From Mongoliitalea lutea (GTDB taxonomy: Bacteria; Bacteroidota; Bacteroidia; Cytophagales; Cyclobacteriaceae), in NCBI RefSeq assembly GCF_014652135.1, contig NZ_BMYF01000002.1, positions 186,001-250,000 on the forward strand: a stretch of 64,000 nt of DNA, written 5' to 3'. The position numbers were made by a program, and so were the translations under genes. The notes under the pieces are model-generated. The model was not told the DNA's origin and searched no databases. It saw nothing but the letters and a program-made list of their open reading frames with translations. Below, piece after piece: positions 1 through 9,618 of the stretch. Position 1 is the first letter of the stretch, and each line of letters begins with the position of its first letter.

Positions 1-1770
1 AACTTTGTCATCCTGGAGAACAAACTGATCAATAAAAACAAGGAGGTCTTTTATCAAATCCAGCAACTGATCTCTTCCATGCAGCGGGAATTGCTCGCAG
101 AGTACAAAGCAAAGAACGATTCGGCCTATGAGTTGACTTTTTTTGTGTCCATTATTCTTGGAGTCATGATTTTCTTAGGGGTTGTGGGTTCCTTGGGTTT
201 TGTCAATAGCATTTTAACTGAAATCAAAAAAGGGGTGCAATACCGGGCTAAATTGGAAGAGGCCAAGCAAAAGTCAGATGATCTAGCGAAGGCCAAACAG
301 GATTTTCTGGCTAATATGAGCCATGAAATCCGTAATCCACTCCATGCCATCCAAGGTTATCAAGAGGCTTTACAAAAAATCACGCAAGACAAGAAACAAA
401 TAGAGTACCTGAAAATGATCGGTTTTGCGTCTGACACATTGGTCAATATTGTCAATGATATTTTGGACTTTTCTAAACTTGAGGCAGGAAAGATTCATAT
501 AGAGCAAACGAGTTTTGATGCTGTTTCCCTGTTTTCAAGTTTACGGGAATTTTACAGTTTACGCGCAGATGAAAAGTATTTGGACTTTATCTGGGGAATG
601 GACCTTCCAAAAGGTGCATGGTTGGTTGGTGATCAATTGAGAATCAGTCAGATCATGAACAATCTTTTGAGCAATGCTCTCAAGTTTACAGCGGAGGGAT
701 TTGTGAAAACATCCTTGAGTGTAGATTCCGGTCAATGGCTGATAATAGAAGTGGAAGATTCCGGTATGGGTATGTCAGATGAAATCCAAGCAAATATTTT
801 TCAGGAATTTAATCAAGGGGATAGCTCTATAACCAGACAATTTGGTGGGACTGGACTCGGACTTGCAATTACCAAACGTCTGATCGAGTTATTGGGTGGT
901 GAAATCACATTTCAATCGGAACAAGGAAAAGGTACTACATTCCGGGTAAATTTACCTATACAGTTAGAGGAAGCACCTGTGATTGAAAGCCAAATCAACG
1001 AAAATCTGCAGGTGTCATTGAAGGGACTGCGGGTATTGTTGGTAGATGATGATCGGATTGGTCTGCGACTTTTGAAAAATCTGTTGGAATCCAAAGGTGC
1101 CTTGGTTGTTGATTTTCAGGGTGGTGTACAGGTGTTGAATAATTTGGATACTGCAAAAGGGTTGGATTTTGCTATCGTGGATATCCAAATGCCGCAAGTA
1201 AGTGGGATAGAAGTGCTGCGCTACCTCAAGTCCCATGAATCCTATGCACAGCTGCCTGTTTTGGCCATGACTGCAAACGTATTTGTGGAAGAAGAGCGCA
1301 AGTTGAGTGAAGAAGGATTTGTATCTCTCATACTCAAACCCTTTAACGAAGCACAGATTATGGAGAAGCTGGTATCATTGGGCATAGGATTTCACTCCTC
1401 CAAGGACTCTTCAATTGTGCAAGAAGAAAAAATGATTGCTAAAAGCTATTCTACGGTTGATGTAGAAAAGTTTTGCATGGGTGATAATGAATTGGTTTCT
1501 GAAGTGATGGTGGATATCATTCAAACAACTGAACGTGACTTAGATCTACTCCAAAAAGCAAATTTATCTCATGAGGTTTCCAGAATTCGGGAAATCACCC
1601 ATCAATTGTCCAGCCGTATGCGTCAGATTCATGTGGAAGCAGGTGATTTGGCTAAAGATATTGAAGTGGCCATCAAAAACGGCAATACCCAAACCTTAGA
1701 AGACGATCTGCAAGAACTCATTCAAAGACTCCTTCCCGTGCTGGAGCAATTAAAGCAGGATTTTCCCTAG
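1..1770 (+). CDS. Hybrid sensor histidine kinase with receiver and HPt domains (5' end cut by window)
   Basis: The frame is open from base 1, so the sensor part lies outside the window; the methionine at 79 is probably internal. Counting from that Met, a membrane helix spans about 20-45, followed by a short coiled coil and a HisKA domain with H82 in NMSHEIRNP. The HATPase domain has N-box NNLLSNALKF, G1 DSGMGMS and G2 GGTGLGLAI. A receiver follows (LLVDDD, phospho-Asp in IVDIQMP, Lys in LKPF). The last 100 residues form an HPt-like helical domain with H508 in THQLSSR. The order H-D-H implies an internal phosphorelay ending on a separate receiver, for which the convergent receiver at 1796-2152 and the NtrC protein at 4959 are candidates (inference). 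The signal cannot be read. Confidence 0.93.
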   Translation, partial: NFVILENKLINKNKEVFYQIQQLISSMQRELLAEYKAKNDSAYELTFFVSIILGVMIFLGVVGSLGFVNSILTEIKKGVQYRAKLEEAKQKSDDLAKAKQDFLANMSHEIRNPLHAIQGYQEALQKITQDKKQIEYLKMIGFASDTLVNIVNDILDFSKLEAGKIHIEQTSFDAVSLFSSLREFYSLRADEKYLDFIWGMDLPKGAWLVGDQLRISQIMNNLLSNALKFTAEGFVKTSLSVDSGQWLIIEVEDSGMGMSDEIQANIFQEFNQGDSSITRQFGGTGLGLAITKRLIELLGGEITFQSEQGKGTTFRVNLPIQLEEAPVIESQINENLQVSLKGLRVLLVDDDRIGLRLLKNLLESKGALVVDFQGGVQVLNNLDTAKGLDFAIVDIQMPQVSGIEVLRYLKSHESYAQLPVLAMTANVFVEEERKLSEEGFVSLILKPFNEAQIMEKLVSLGIGFHSSKDSSIVQEEKMIAKSYSTVDVEKFCMGDNELVSEVMVDIIQTTERDLDLLQKANLSHEVSRIREITHQLSSRMRQIHVEAGDLAKDIEVAIKNGNTQTLEDDLQELIQRLLPVLEQLKQDFP

Positions 1771-1795
1771 GAAGAAACCAAGAAGTAATAGCGGC

Positions 1796-2152
1796 TTAGA
1801 TTCCTTGTATAACTTCGAGTAATTCTGTTGGATTGATAGGTTTGGCTATGAATGCATCGGCACCTTTTTCGATTGCTAACTGCGCAATCCCCTCATCTCC
1901 GTATCGTGTCATGATGATAACTTTGGTGGAAGGGTTCTTTTCTTTGATTAATTGGAGTATTTCTATGCCATCCATGTCAGGTAGGCGATAATCCAAAATA
2001 CCTAGAGAAAAAGTCTGTTCTTCAAGCAGTTTGACCGCATGTTTGCCATCTTGGGCATCTGCTACCAAGAATCCATTTTTGCCCAAAAAGCGGGTTAAGA
2101 GTTTGCAAAAAACCGCATCATCTTCTACAATCAATATATTTGTATTCATCAT
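1796..2152 (-). CDS. Single-domain response regulator (CheY-like)
   Basis: A lone 118-aa receiver: acidic pocket VEDD near the start, phospho-acceptor D54 in LDYRLPDMDG, conserved T in IIMTRY and K in AKPINP. No output domain is present, so it probably relays phosphate or acts through protein contacts. It is convergent with the hybrid kinase (25 bp apart) and is the last gene of a leftward group with the ATP-grasp-like gene (21-nt gap) and the TauE gene. Its C-terminal KPINPTELL closely resembles KPINPDELL in the NtrC-type regulator at 4959, suggesting a shared phosphodonor. Two adjacent Met codons (2152, 2149) are possible starts. Confidence 0.9.
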   Translation of the reverse strand: MMNTNILIVEDDAVFCKLLTRFLGKNGFLVADAQDGKHAVKLLEEQTFSLGILDYRLPDMDGIEILQLIKEKNPSTKVIIMTRYGDEGIAQLAIEKGADAFIAKPINPTELLEVIQGI

Positions 2153-2173
2153 GACTTTAAATTTAAGTGGAAA

Positions 2174-3559
2174 TTAAGCATTCAATTGTTTGTTACCAAA
2201 GGTTCTGATAGCATTTTGATCAATGGCATATACAGCCATAGCACTCTGAACAAAGCCCTTGATAAGTTCATCTACTCCAAGACCTAGTTGGCCAAAATTT
2301 CGTATATCAAAGAGCATCAGGCGCTCATCTGCATAGGTCCAACCATCTTCACCTTTGATAGAAAGGTTCGTTCCGTATACTTCCCAAGAGTTCATGTCCT
2401 GTGGAAGCGGCTGATTCAATGGATACCCTGATCTTCGGGAATACACCGCCAAAGGGCGAATACCTTCTTCAGTTGCATGCATCATCAATCTAAGGTCAAA
2501 TGCATAGCTTCGGCCTTTATTGTCTGGTATAGTTCCTACATGGTACCAAGCCTGGGTAGGATCTAACCCTTTGTTGTAATTACTGTGGATCAGCTGTTGG
2601 ATCAAATAGGTATCTGTTGGATCGATTTGACTCAGGGCAAACACCAATTCTTTTTCTGAAACAACTGTATACACCCCTTGACCGGCGTTGGAATCAGGGA
2701 CTTTGATCACCATATTCCCACCCATGATATCGAAGTATTTTTTCAATTCATTATAAGGAACTTTGGTAAAGGTCTTGGGAGTAAAAATACTGATTCCTTC
2801 CTGTTTAAATTCATTATTGAAGTGATCGTATGCCCCGCTTGCCACTTCCTTATTTCTTCCTCCAGCCAAACAAGCTTCGATCGGGTTTAGGATGAGTGTT
2901 TTGGTATTTTGAGGCAATCGAGTCCAAGGTTCTTGAGTGACATAACGGAATGCAGCACGGATAGCAATCCATTCATCCCGTTCATTACGGATATGCATGA
3001 CACCTTCTTTGAAAAGTACAGGAGGATCAGTGTCCGCCTTATCAAATTTTGCCAGATACACATTTTCTCCAAAAGCATCAGCAATAGTTGCTGCATAGCC
3101 TACGTTTTCCATGGGATTTTTGTCATAGATTACAGCCAAGCTTCCCTCGAGCTTCTGCGCATCCACCATGGGTTTAAATGTTTTTTCAATCAGGCGCTTA
3201 TATCCACCTTGCTCAACATTGAGGTCTAATAAGGGCATGGATTTTTGACCGGAAGGACAGGAGTTGGTTTCAATGACAGCTAGTTTTCTATTTCCCTCAT
3301 GATTGGTTATATGCATCAAATCCGTCCCCGCCCATCGAAAGTAAGTAGGTTGGTAGGTTAAAACTTTTAGAATTGCATCCGGATTACACGATGGATGCAG
3401 GCGCTGATAGCGCTCTACCATCTGTTGGTGGGAGAGATTGAGGAAATAAGAAACTAAGGGATGTATATTAGAGTTGAGCACTCGGGGATACCAATGCTCT
3501 GTAGCCTCAAAATCACCGGGCTCCACTAAATGGACATTTTTGGAAATCGATAGTCTCAT
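2174..3559 (-). CDS. ATP-grasp-like protein of unknown substrate
   Basis: 461 aa, soluble, no signal peptide. The stretch MVIKVPDSNAGQGVYTV resembles the nucleotide-binding glycine-rich loop of ATP-grasp carboxylate-amine ligases, and FDLRLMMHA resembles a later metal-binding strand of that fold. An earlier segment AVIETNSCPSGQKSMP is rich in polar residues and could belong to the active site. These motifs support an ATP-dependent ligase of unknown substrate; the family is not identified with certainty. It lies 17 nt downstream of a TauE-like permease gene and 21 nt upstream of a lone receiver, all leftward, so the three are probably co-transcribed. The ATG start at 3559 fits this spacing. 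Confidence 0.6.
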   Translation of the reverse strand: MRLSISKNVHLVEPGDFEATEHWYPRVLNSNIHPLVSYFLNLSHQQMVERYQRLHPSCNPDAILKVLTYQPTYFRWAGTDLMHITNHEGNRKLAVIETNSCPSGQKSMPLLDLNVEQGGYKRLIEKTFKPMVDAQKLEGSLAVIYDKNPMENVGYAATIADAFGENVYLAKFDKADTDPPVLFKEGVMHIRNERDEWIAIRAAFRYVTQEPWTRLPQNTKTLILNPIEACLAGGRNKEVASGAYDHFNNEFKQEGISIFTPKTFTKVPYNELKKYFDIMGGNMVIKVPDSNAGQGVYTVVSEKELVFALSQIDPTDTYLIQQLIHSNYNKGLDPTQAWYHVGTIPDNKGRSYAFDLRLMMHATEEGIRPLAVYSRRSGYPLNQPLPQDMNSWEVYGTNLSIKGEDGWTYADERLMLFDIRNFGQLGLGVDELIKGFVQSAMAVYAIDQNAIRTFGNKQLNA

Positions 3560-3576
3560 ATGTTTTTGTCTTATTA

Positions 3577-4329
3577 TTAACTAAAGTTGATTAATTCCTG
3601 TATGTAATCTTTGTTTTTCCAAAGCATCAGGATTCCACTAAGGACCATGGAGGCCACTACTATTTTTCTGAAAAATAATTCAGAGATTTTTGCTAAGATC
3701 AGTTTGCCGAAGTACACGGCTATCATGGAGGAAATCCCAATCAGAATTCCGAATTTCAATACTTCTCCTGTTACATATCCATAATAGGCATAACTTATGA
3801 TTTTGGTGATGTGCAGGATTATCGCGTTGGCAGAACGGGTGCCCAATAAACTTTCCTTACTGATACCATAATTCAAATAGGCGGAATTCATCAAAGGTCC
3901 AACACCCCCGATTAAGCCCGAAAGGAAGGCAACTACCAAGCCCATTGGTGCAAAATGCCAGGCTTTTACCTTAAACCCTGTTTTGCTTTCTTTTTTGTTC
4001 CACTGAAAAACAGTAGAAAGTAATAATAGTCCAATCAATATCTGCAAGAAGTCAGCAGAGAGGCTAGCAAACATGCGGGCACCCAAAATGGAGCCCACAA
4101 TGGTGGAAGGGAATAGCCAAGAAAAGAGTTTCCAATCAATATGTCTCCAAAAGAAGAATACTTTGGAGGTACTACTCATCCCTATGCTGATGGCCATCAC
4201 AGGTGCGACAGCTTTCACCCCTACAACCACAGCCACAAGTGGCATCAGCAATAAGCTTGCTCCACCACCAGTGAGGGTACTCAAGATAAATACTATAAAT
4301 GCGCCGATTAAAACGAGTATAAGTTGCAT
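3577..4329 (-). CDS. TauE/SafE-family membrane permease
   Basis: About 250 aa, nearly all hydrophobic, with roughly eight predicted membrane helices in two similar halves, as in the TauE/SafE (DUF81) family, which moves sulfite, sulfonates or other organic anions. Family-like motifs are STLTGGGASLLLMPL near the N-terminus and LSGLIGGVGPLMNSAYL at the second-half repeat. A longer frame begins with TTG at 4386, but its first 19 residues are polar and end just before MQLILVLIGAF, so the ATG at 4329 is preferred. It heads a probable three-gene leftward operon. A second, different TauE-like gene lies at 18513; this copy has no Rrf2-type palindrome upstream. Confidence 0.85.
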   Translation of the reverse strand: MQLILVLIGAFIVFILSTLTGGGASLLLMPLVAVVVGVKAVAPVMAISIGMSSTSKVFFFWRHIDWKLFSWLFPSTIVGSILGARMFASLSADFLQILIGLLLLSTVFQWNKKESKTGFKVKAWHFAPMGLVVAFLSGLIGGVGPLMNSAYLNYGISKESLLGTRSANAIILHITKIISYAYYGYVTGEVLKFGILIGISSMIAVYFGKLILAKISELFFRKIVVASMVLSGILMLWKNKDYIQELINFS

Positions 4330-4678
4330 GAAAGAGCTTTTAGAGAAAACATGCGATCCGTTGTTTCGATAGTGAAAAACCTCCAAAATTGCACGCTTGA
4401 TTTAGTGAGTAGTATGAAAATACCGTGCCTAAATTGTTTTATTGCTTAAGTTTTAACGGAATTTTAGATTTAAGGGTTAAAACAATACTAATTACTTTGA
4501 GTCAAAATGCCCCAATTTGAGGCACTTTAACACATGTTTTTGGGTTGATAATCTTTTCAAATGGTGGAAAATGTTACAATTCATTAGTTTTTTGATAATT
4601 AATCCTTGTTTTTTTTCTTACTGTCAAAATTTTATTTCAAAAAGAAGCTACTGGAACGATTCCTGTTTTAAGTATTGT
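4330..4678. other. Gap with no clear gene
   Basis: About 350 bases between the leftward permease gene and a doubtful rightward small ORF. It is AT-rich. A reading frame runs through part of it (from 4517), but its composition (many Phe, Cys, Trp and Lys) is not protein-like. No terminator hairpin or TAnnTTTG element was found. It must hold the promoter of the leftward operon. Confidence 0.5.
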
Positions 4679-4837
4679 ATGAAAAAGAAGGTTCTCATCT
4701 ATATTTTCCTAATCCTGAATCTACTGATTATTGGTCTTGCTTTAACAGATGTGGGGAACAAAATCATTTGGAACACGCCACAGCCTGTAGAACAGTTTCA
4801 GGCCAATGAAGTAGAACGGCAATTCTATGTTCAATAA
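4679..4837 (+). CDS. Possible small single-pass membrane protein
   Basis: A 52-aa frame beginning MKKKVLIYIFLILNLL: a basic N-terminus, one hydrophobic helix of about 18 residues and a short polar tail ending EVERQFYVQ. The frame can be extended upstream to 4517, but the extension looks like translated non-coding DNA. No family is recognised. It precedes the NtrC-type regulator by 121 nt on the same strand. Support is only the membrane-protein-like composition, so it could be spurious. Confidence 0.35.
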   Translation: MKKKVLIYIFLILNLLIIGLALTDVGNKIIWNTPQPVEQFQANEVERQFYVQ

Positions 4838-4958
4838 TTGTGGCCAAAAGAGGATGTCATCGCTATTAGTAAGTGGCAGTATAAAAACTGAACTTTCTTA
4901 CTTCTTTTCATGATTAATTAGGTATTATTGACAAGTTTTCTTTGAAGCAAACGAGCGA

Positions 4959-6308
4959 ATGAAAAAAATTTTACTGATTGAGGATGACTTGAGTTATCAA
5001 AAACTGATTAAAAGTTTTTTGACCAAACAAGGCTTCCAAGTTTTTTCTTGTGAACAAAAAAAAGAGGTTTTCAAATGGTTGGAACAGGAAAAAATAGATC
5101 TTGTAATTACCGATTACTGGCTTCCTGATGGGACGGGATTGGAGGTATTGAAAGCTATTAAAGAAGCATATCCTTCCTTAAAGGTGATTTTTATATCCAA
5201 TTATTCAGAAGTACGCATTGCGGTAAAAGCGATGAAAGTAGGTGCGTTTGAGTATATCACCAAACCTATCAATCCGGATGAATTGCTTCAGACTATCCAA
5301 CAAGCTTTGAAAACGAAGAAGAAGCGTGTTTCCGAATCCCAAGAGCTAACTTTTGTGGTGGGAAAAAGTCAATCCTTTCAGAAGATTTTCAAGCATGTGG
5401 AATTGGTAGCGCCTACGGACCTTTCTGTTCTCTTGATCGGGGAGACAGGAACGGGCAAAGAATACCTCGCAAGAAAAATCCATGCTTTATCCCATAGGCG
5501 TACAGGACCTTTTGTGGCTGTTGATTGCGGTGCTATTTCCAGTGATTTGTCAAGTTCTGAATTGTTTGGCCATGTCAAAGGATCATTTACGGGTGCAGTA
5601 GGGGATAAGACAGGATACCTTGAGTTTGCGAATGGAGGAACCTTATTTTTGGATGAAATAGGCAACCTTCAACCGGAAATCCAATCCAAACTACTTCGTG
5701 CCTTGCAAGAGCGCTCTGTCAAAAAGGTTGGTTCGAATCAGGAAGTGCCTTTAGATATCCGGATTATAGCAGCCACCAATGAAGACTTGGAAAATCAACA
5801 GCAGTCAAATTTTCGCTTGGACTTATACCACAGGATCAATGAATTCCGAATTGATGTTCCTCCGCTGAGGGAAAGAAAAGAAGATATTTCCTTGTTTACC
5901 GAACATTTTGTTCAACAAAGCAATGCGCAGTTCAATAAATCAGTAGATGGATTGAGTGTACAAGTTGCTCATGTATTTAATCAATATGCCTGGTATGGCA
6001 ATCTCCGGGAATTGAAAAATTTAATCAGAAGAGCAGTCCTGCTAGCAGAAACCAACAGAATAACAGAGGATTTATTGCCTGCAGATTTTTTAAAGAATCC
6101 AAAAGTCACAGATACCGCCCCTACAAACTCAGCTGAATATTCAATTACTGATGTGGGTTCTTTCAAAGAGCATACAGAGATTTTGGAAGAGAAATTGATC
6201 AAAGAAGCTTTGGAGCTATTTCGTCATAATAAGTCCAAAGCTGCCGCTCATTTAGGTATTGATAGAAAGACCTTGTATCTAAAAATGAAAAAATTTGGAA
6301 TAGATTAG
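4959..6308 (+). CDS. Sigma-54-dependent response regulator, NtrC/AtoC type
   Basis: 449 aa with the classic three-domain layout. Receiver: acidic pocket IEDD, phospho-acceptor D52 in ITDYWLPDGTG, KPINP near 100. AAA+ domain: Walker A GETGTGKE, sigma-54 contact loop GSFTGA (the common form is GAFTGA), Walker B GTLFLDEIG, and the arginine-containing PPLRERKEDI. Fis-type helix-turn-helix at the C-terminus: NKSKAAAHLGIDRKTLYLKM. When phosphorylated it should remodel sigma-54 RNA polymerase at -24/-12 promoters. No kinase gene is directly adjacent; the H-D-H hybrid kinase at the left edge is the nearest candidate partner. A strong hairpin terminator follows at 6331. Confidence 0.95.
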   Translation: MKKILLIEDDLSYQKLIKSFLTKQGFQVFSCEQKKEVFKWLEQEKIDLVITDYWLPDGTGLEVLKAIKEAYPSLKVIFISNYSEVRIAVKAMKVGAFEYITKPINPDELLQTIQQALKTKKKRVSESQELTFVVGKSQSFQKIFKHVELVAPTDLSVLLIGETGTGKEYLARKIHALSHRRTGPFVAVDCGAISSDLSSSELFGHVKGSFTGAVGDKTGYLEFANGGTLFLDEIGNLQPEIQSKLLRALQERSVKKVGSNQEVPLDIRIIAATNEDLENQQQSNFRLDLYHRINEFRIDVPPLRERKEDISLFTEHFVQQSNAQFNKSVDGLSVQVAHVFNQYAWYGNLRELKNLIRRAVLLAETNRITEDLLPADFLKNPKVTDTAPTNSAEYSITDVGSFKEHTEILEEKLIKEALELFRHNKSKAAAHLGIDRKTLYLKMKKFGID

Positions 6309-6330
6309 TGTTTGGATTAATTATAAATAA

Positions 6331-6359
6331 AAAGGCAGCCGATTTCGGCTGCCTTTTTT
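6331..6359. terminator. Bidirectional Rho-independent terminator
   Basis: Inverted repeat AGGCAGCCGA / TCGGCTGCCT with a 2-nt loop, flanked by an A-run on the left and a T-run on the right, so it can stop both the rightward NtrC-type gene and the leftward TonB receptor gene ending at 6376. Confidence 0.9.
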
Positions 6360-6375
6360 GATTTAGGTTGGGGTT

Positions 6376-9300
6376 TTAATTGAAAATATATCTCACGCCC
6401 AATTGCATCTGCCAGACGTCTCCAATATTGGCTGTTCTGACAAATGAATTGGTAGGTACTTCACCTCCCGCCGGATTTAGACGATAGGTGGGCACATTGG
6501 TAATTGGATCGATGTTGACAATGCCAATAGGACTTTCGTTGGCAATTATTTGACCTGTTCCCCATTTGTTATTTAGCATATTGGTAAAGTTAAATACATC
6601 TGCACGCAATTGAAGGGTATTTCTCTTGCCTCCTACATTGATGAAAAACTCCTGCATAAATGATAAATCCAGTCTACCTACTAAAGGGAATTGAACAGCA
6701 TTTCTTACGGCATACATACCTCTTCTTGAATTAAGATGAGAGTCTTGTTGAATAAACTGATTAAAAATATTCCTTTGATCTTGAGCTGTATAGGTAATTC
6801 CATTTAAAGTAAATGGCTCAAATTGCATCTCCTGTAATTGAGATTCCGTTGGCACAAAAATCAAATCATTTCCGGCAATCAAATCTCCATTGATATCTGT
6901 ATTATATACGTAAGAATCTACTCCTTGATTCCTGAGTTCATAGAATAAGGAAATTGTTGAAGCGTAATTTTTTCCGTATTCTTTTCTATATCCAACAGAG
7001 CTGATCAATCGGTGTCTTTGATCATCCAAAGAGAAACCTAGTTCTGGAAAATTTCCCCCTCGGACAGAATGAATGTTTTCATAGGACAAAAAGTGTTGCG
7101 TATTTCCATCTACCATATTTTTTGCTTTGGCATAGGTGTAGGCTGCCATGGCGTGTAGACCGTTGTCAAAGTATTTTTTCAATTGAAAAGTCAAACTGTA
7201 GGAGTATCCTTCCGACGTATTGTCCATGACGACTGCATTGGTGATGTTAGGATTTCTTCTATTGGCTTCATCGGAGAAGCCGTAAAGAGGACGATTATCA
7301 GGACCTGCTAAATTTCTTGTAGGTGGTAAAAGATTGGCATCATAGAAAATTAGGTCATGCACCTGTGCAGTATAGATACCTTCGACTGTTGCAACGATGC
7401 CTCCCCAGATTTCTTTGTCGATTCCAATATTGGTCCTCCAAACTTGCGGATTTCTGAATCGGGGATCAATGTATGCTATATCGTATGTCTCAGGTGTTCC
7501 GCCATTCTCTGGGATATAGGCATTGGGGTCGGGGCTGAATGGGAAATTCGTGGTATTGTCTTCTCGGATCTGACCTTGCAACATTCCATTGGTATTGACC
7601 ATGTTGGAAATGTTGACATAAATCGGTCTACCGGAAAATAATCCTGTTCCCCCTCTGATCTGGAAGGTTCGATCTCCTGCAACATCCCAATTGAAGCCAA
7701 GGCGAGGACTCCACATAAATTGTGGTTCGGGTAGCCTATCTGTTCTGATTTCAATAGGTTCTCCATTGGGTCGTCTAAAATCAAGTGTTGCTGCTTCTGG
7801 GTTCAAAAGAGCCGTTTGATCGTAGAATGGTACATCTAATCTAACGCCGAGAGTCAATTTGAAATTATTTGTAACGTTGATTTCATCTTGTAAATAGGCA
7901 CTTGCTATATATGCTCTGGTGACAGCAGTGGGTACAGACCCATCAGGAAGCGCTGAAAACTGTCTTTGAAATCTCCTTAATTCTACTTCTTCGCCAGCTA
8001 CATCTCTATAAAAATCGTCTAAGGAATTGTAAACATAATGTCCAAAGAAAGTCGGGGTAAAGGTGTATTCGAAATTGAAGAGTTCAAAATTTACTCCAGC
8101 TGTGAGGGTATGATTATTCAAGTAGGCCGAAAAATTATTCTGAAACTGCCAAACATCTGAATTTAATGCTCTGTTTGGAGAAAGTAAATCGGTTCCAAAC
8201 GTGATATAATTCCTTCCATCTTGTAAAATATCTACCATAGGGAAATCTCCACCTTCCCAACTTCTAAAATTCCTGTTGGAAGTTAAACCAAACCTCAACT
8301 CGTTCGAAAAACGATTACCAAATGAGGAGTTAAGTTCAATGATTCCTGAGTAAACGTTGTCATTCAATAAGTAATTAGAGTTTTGAAAATTGAGAGAGAA
8401 TAAGTTTTGATTTCTTCCACCAAATCCCAAAGATGTCCGCGCTACAGGTCTATCTCTTGAAGAAATCAAGGTATTGAACCGGGCGCTTAAATGATGGTTT
8501 TCATTGATATTGTAGTCAAACTTGATCAAAAATTTGTCTGAAACGGTAGGTAAATTATAATCCTCGTATAATCCTGGATCGTAGTCAAAATTAGAAACCA
8601 AGAAATTCCTTAGTTCATCCATGTCTGATTGAAGTACACGGGTTACGTTGGCGCCAGTTCGTCCGGGGGCATCAGCAATAAATGGAGAATTGGGATCTGA
8701 GCGTCGTTCAGATTCAGCCGAAACGAAAAAGAATAACTTATTTTTGATGATAGGTCCGCCGAGTCTAAAGCCATATTGTTGCACGTTAAAATCTGAGGTT
8801 ACTACATCTGTTCCTCTTGCATTAGTACCTACCATACGTTCATTTCTGTTATTCAAAAAAGCAGAACCTCTAAACTCATTATCCCCAGATCGAGTAATGG
8901 CATTGATGGAGGCTCCAGTAAATCCTCCTTGAGTTACATCATAGGGTGCAATATTGACTTGTATTTCCTCAATTGCATCCAATGAGATAGGAGTGGAGTT
9001 AGTTGGGGCACCAGGTATAGAACCTGTCAAACCAAATGCATTATTGAAAATACTTCCGTCCAAAGAAAAATTAATAGCCTTTGGATCCTGCCCGGCAAAA
9101 GACTCTCCGTTAGACTGAGGGGTTAATCTTGTAAAATCTTGTACACTTCTGCTCAGCGTAGGCATGGTTGTAAGTGCTTCTCTATTGATAGTGGTAGCGG
9201 CACCTGTTCGTTCATCATTTAGTAAATTATCTCTAAAGCCCGCAACCACAACCGCATCTAGTTCAAAGTCCTCATCACTCATCTTGGTATTTAGAACATA

Positions 9301-9618
9301 GCGCTGTCCCAGAGCCAAATTTATATTTTCATAGACTTTGGTTTCGAATCCGATAAACGAGACCTCAACTCTATAAGGTCCTCCTGTTCGCATATTAGGA
9401 ATCGTAAATCTGCCATTCGTTTGTGTGACCATGGTGTAAGATGTTCCTGATTGCGTATGAACTGCTTGGATGGTTGCACCTGGTAAGGGTTCGTCCATAT
9501 CGTCTGTTATTAGTCCAGTCATCCCTGCACTCGTCACACCCTGAGCATTGGTATGGTTGTAACTTACAAATAGCACAAGCAATAATCCGAAAGAAAATAA
9601 TGCAGTAATTTTTCTCAT
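6376..9618 (-). CDS. Oar-like TonB-dependent outer-membrane receptor
   Basis: About 1080 aa. Signal peptide (MRKITALFSFGLLLVLFVSY...TNAQ), then a carboxypeptidase-regulatory-like beta-sandwich (GLITDDMDEPLPGATIQA), then a plug domain in which DAIEEIQVNIAPYDVTQGGF and GASINAITRSGDNEFRGSAF match Oar/OmpA-related TonB receptors, then a long barrel ending in an aromatic strand (WQMQLGVRYIFN). Such proteins import large or scarce ligands across the outer membrane using TonB energy; the ligand here is unknown. A longer frame starts at 9657, but the ATG at 9618 opens directly on the signal peptide. It ends 17 nt before the bidirectional terminator, convergent with the NtrC-type gene. No SusD-like partner lies nearby. 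Confidence 0.93.
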   Translation of the reverse strand: MRKITALFSFGLLLVLFVSYNHTNAQGVTSAGMTGLITDDMDEPLPGATIQAVHTQSGTSYTMVTQTNGRFTIPNMRTGGPYRVEVSFIGFETKVYENINLALGQRYVLNTKMSDEDFELDAVVVAGFRDNLLNDERTGAATTINREALTTMPTLSRSVQDFTRLTPQSNGESFAGQDPKAINFSLDGSIFNNAFGLTGSIPGAPTNSTPISLDAIEEIQVNIAPYDVTQGGFTGASINAITRSGDNEFRGSAFLNNRNERMVGTNARGTDVVTSDFNVQQYGFRLGGPIIKNKLFFFVSAESERRSDPNSPFIADAPGRTGANVTRVLQSDMDELRNFLVSNFDYDPGLYEDYNLPTVSDKFLIKFDYNINENHHLSARFNTLISSRDRPVARTSLGFGGRNQNLFSLNFQNSNYLLNDNVYSGIIELNSSFGNRFSNELRFGLTSNRNFRSWEGGDFPMVDILQDGRNYITFGTDLLSPNRALNSDVWQFQNNFSAYLNNHTLTAGVNFELFNFEYTFTPTFFGHYVYNSLDDFYRDVAGEEVELRRFQRQFSALPDGSVPTAVTRAYIASAYLQDEINVTNNFKLTLGVRLDVPFYDQTALLNPEAATLDFRRPNGEPIEIRTDRLPEPQFMWSPRLGFNWDVAGDRTFQIRGGTGLFSGRPIYVNISNMVNTNGMLQGQIREDNTTNFPFSPDPNAYIPENGGTPETYDIAYIDPRFRNPQVWRTNIGIDKEIWGGIVATVEGIYTAQVHDLIFYDANLLPPTRNLAGPDNRPLYGFSDEANRRNPNITNAVVMDNTSEGYSYSLTFQLKKYFDNGLHAMAAYTYAKAKNMVDGNTQHFLSYENIHSVRGGNFPELGFSLDDQRHRLISSVGYRKEYGKNYASTISLFYELRNQGVDSYVYNTDINGDLIAGNDLIFVPTESQLQEMQFEPFTLNGITYTAQDQRNIFNQFIQQDSHLNSRRGMYAVRNAVQFPLVGRLDLSFMQEFFINVGGKRNTLQLRADVFNFTNMLNNKWGTGQIIANESPIGIVNIDPITNVPTYRLNPAGGEVPTNSFVRTANIGDVWQMQLGVRYIFN

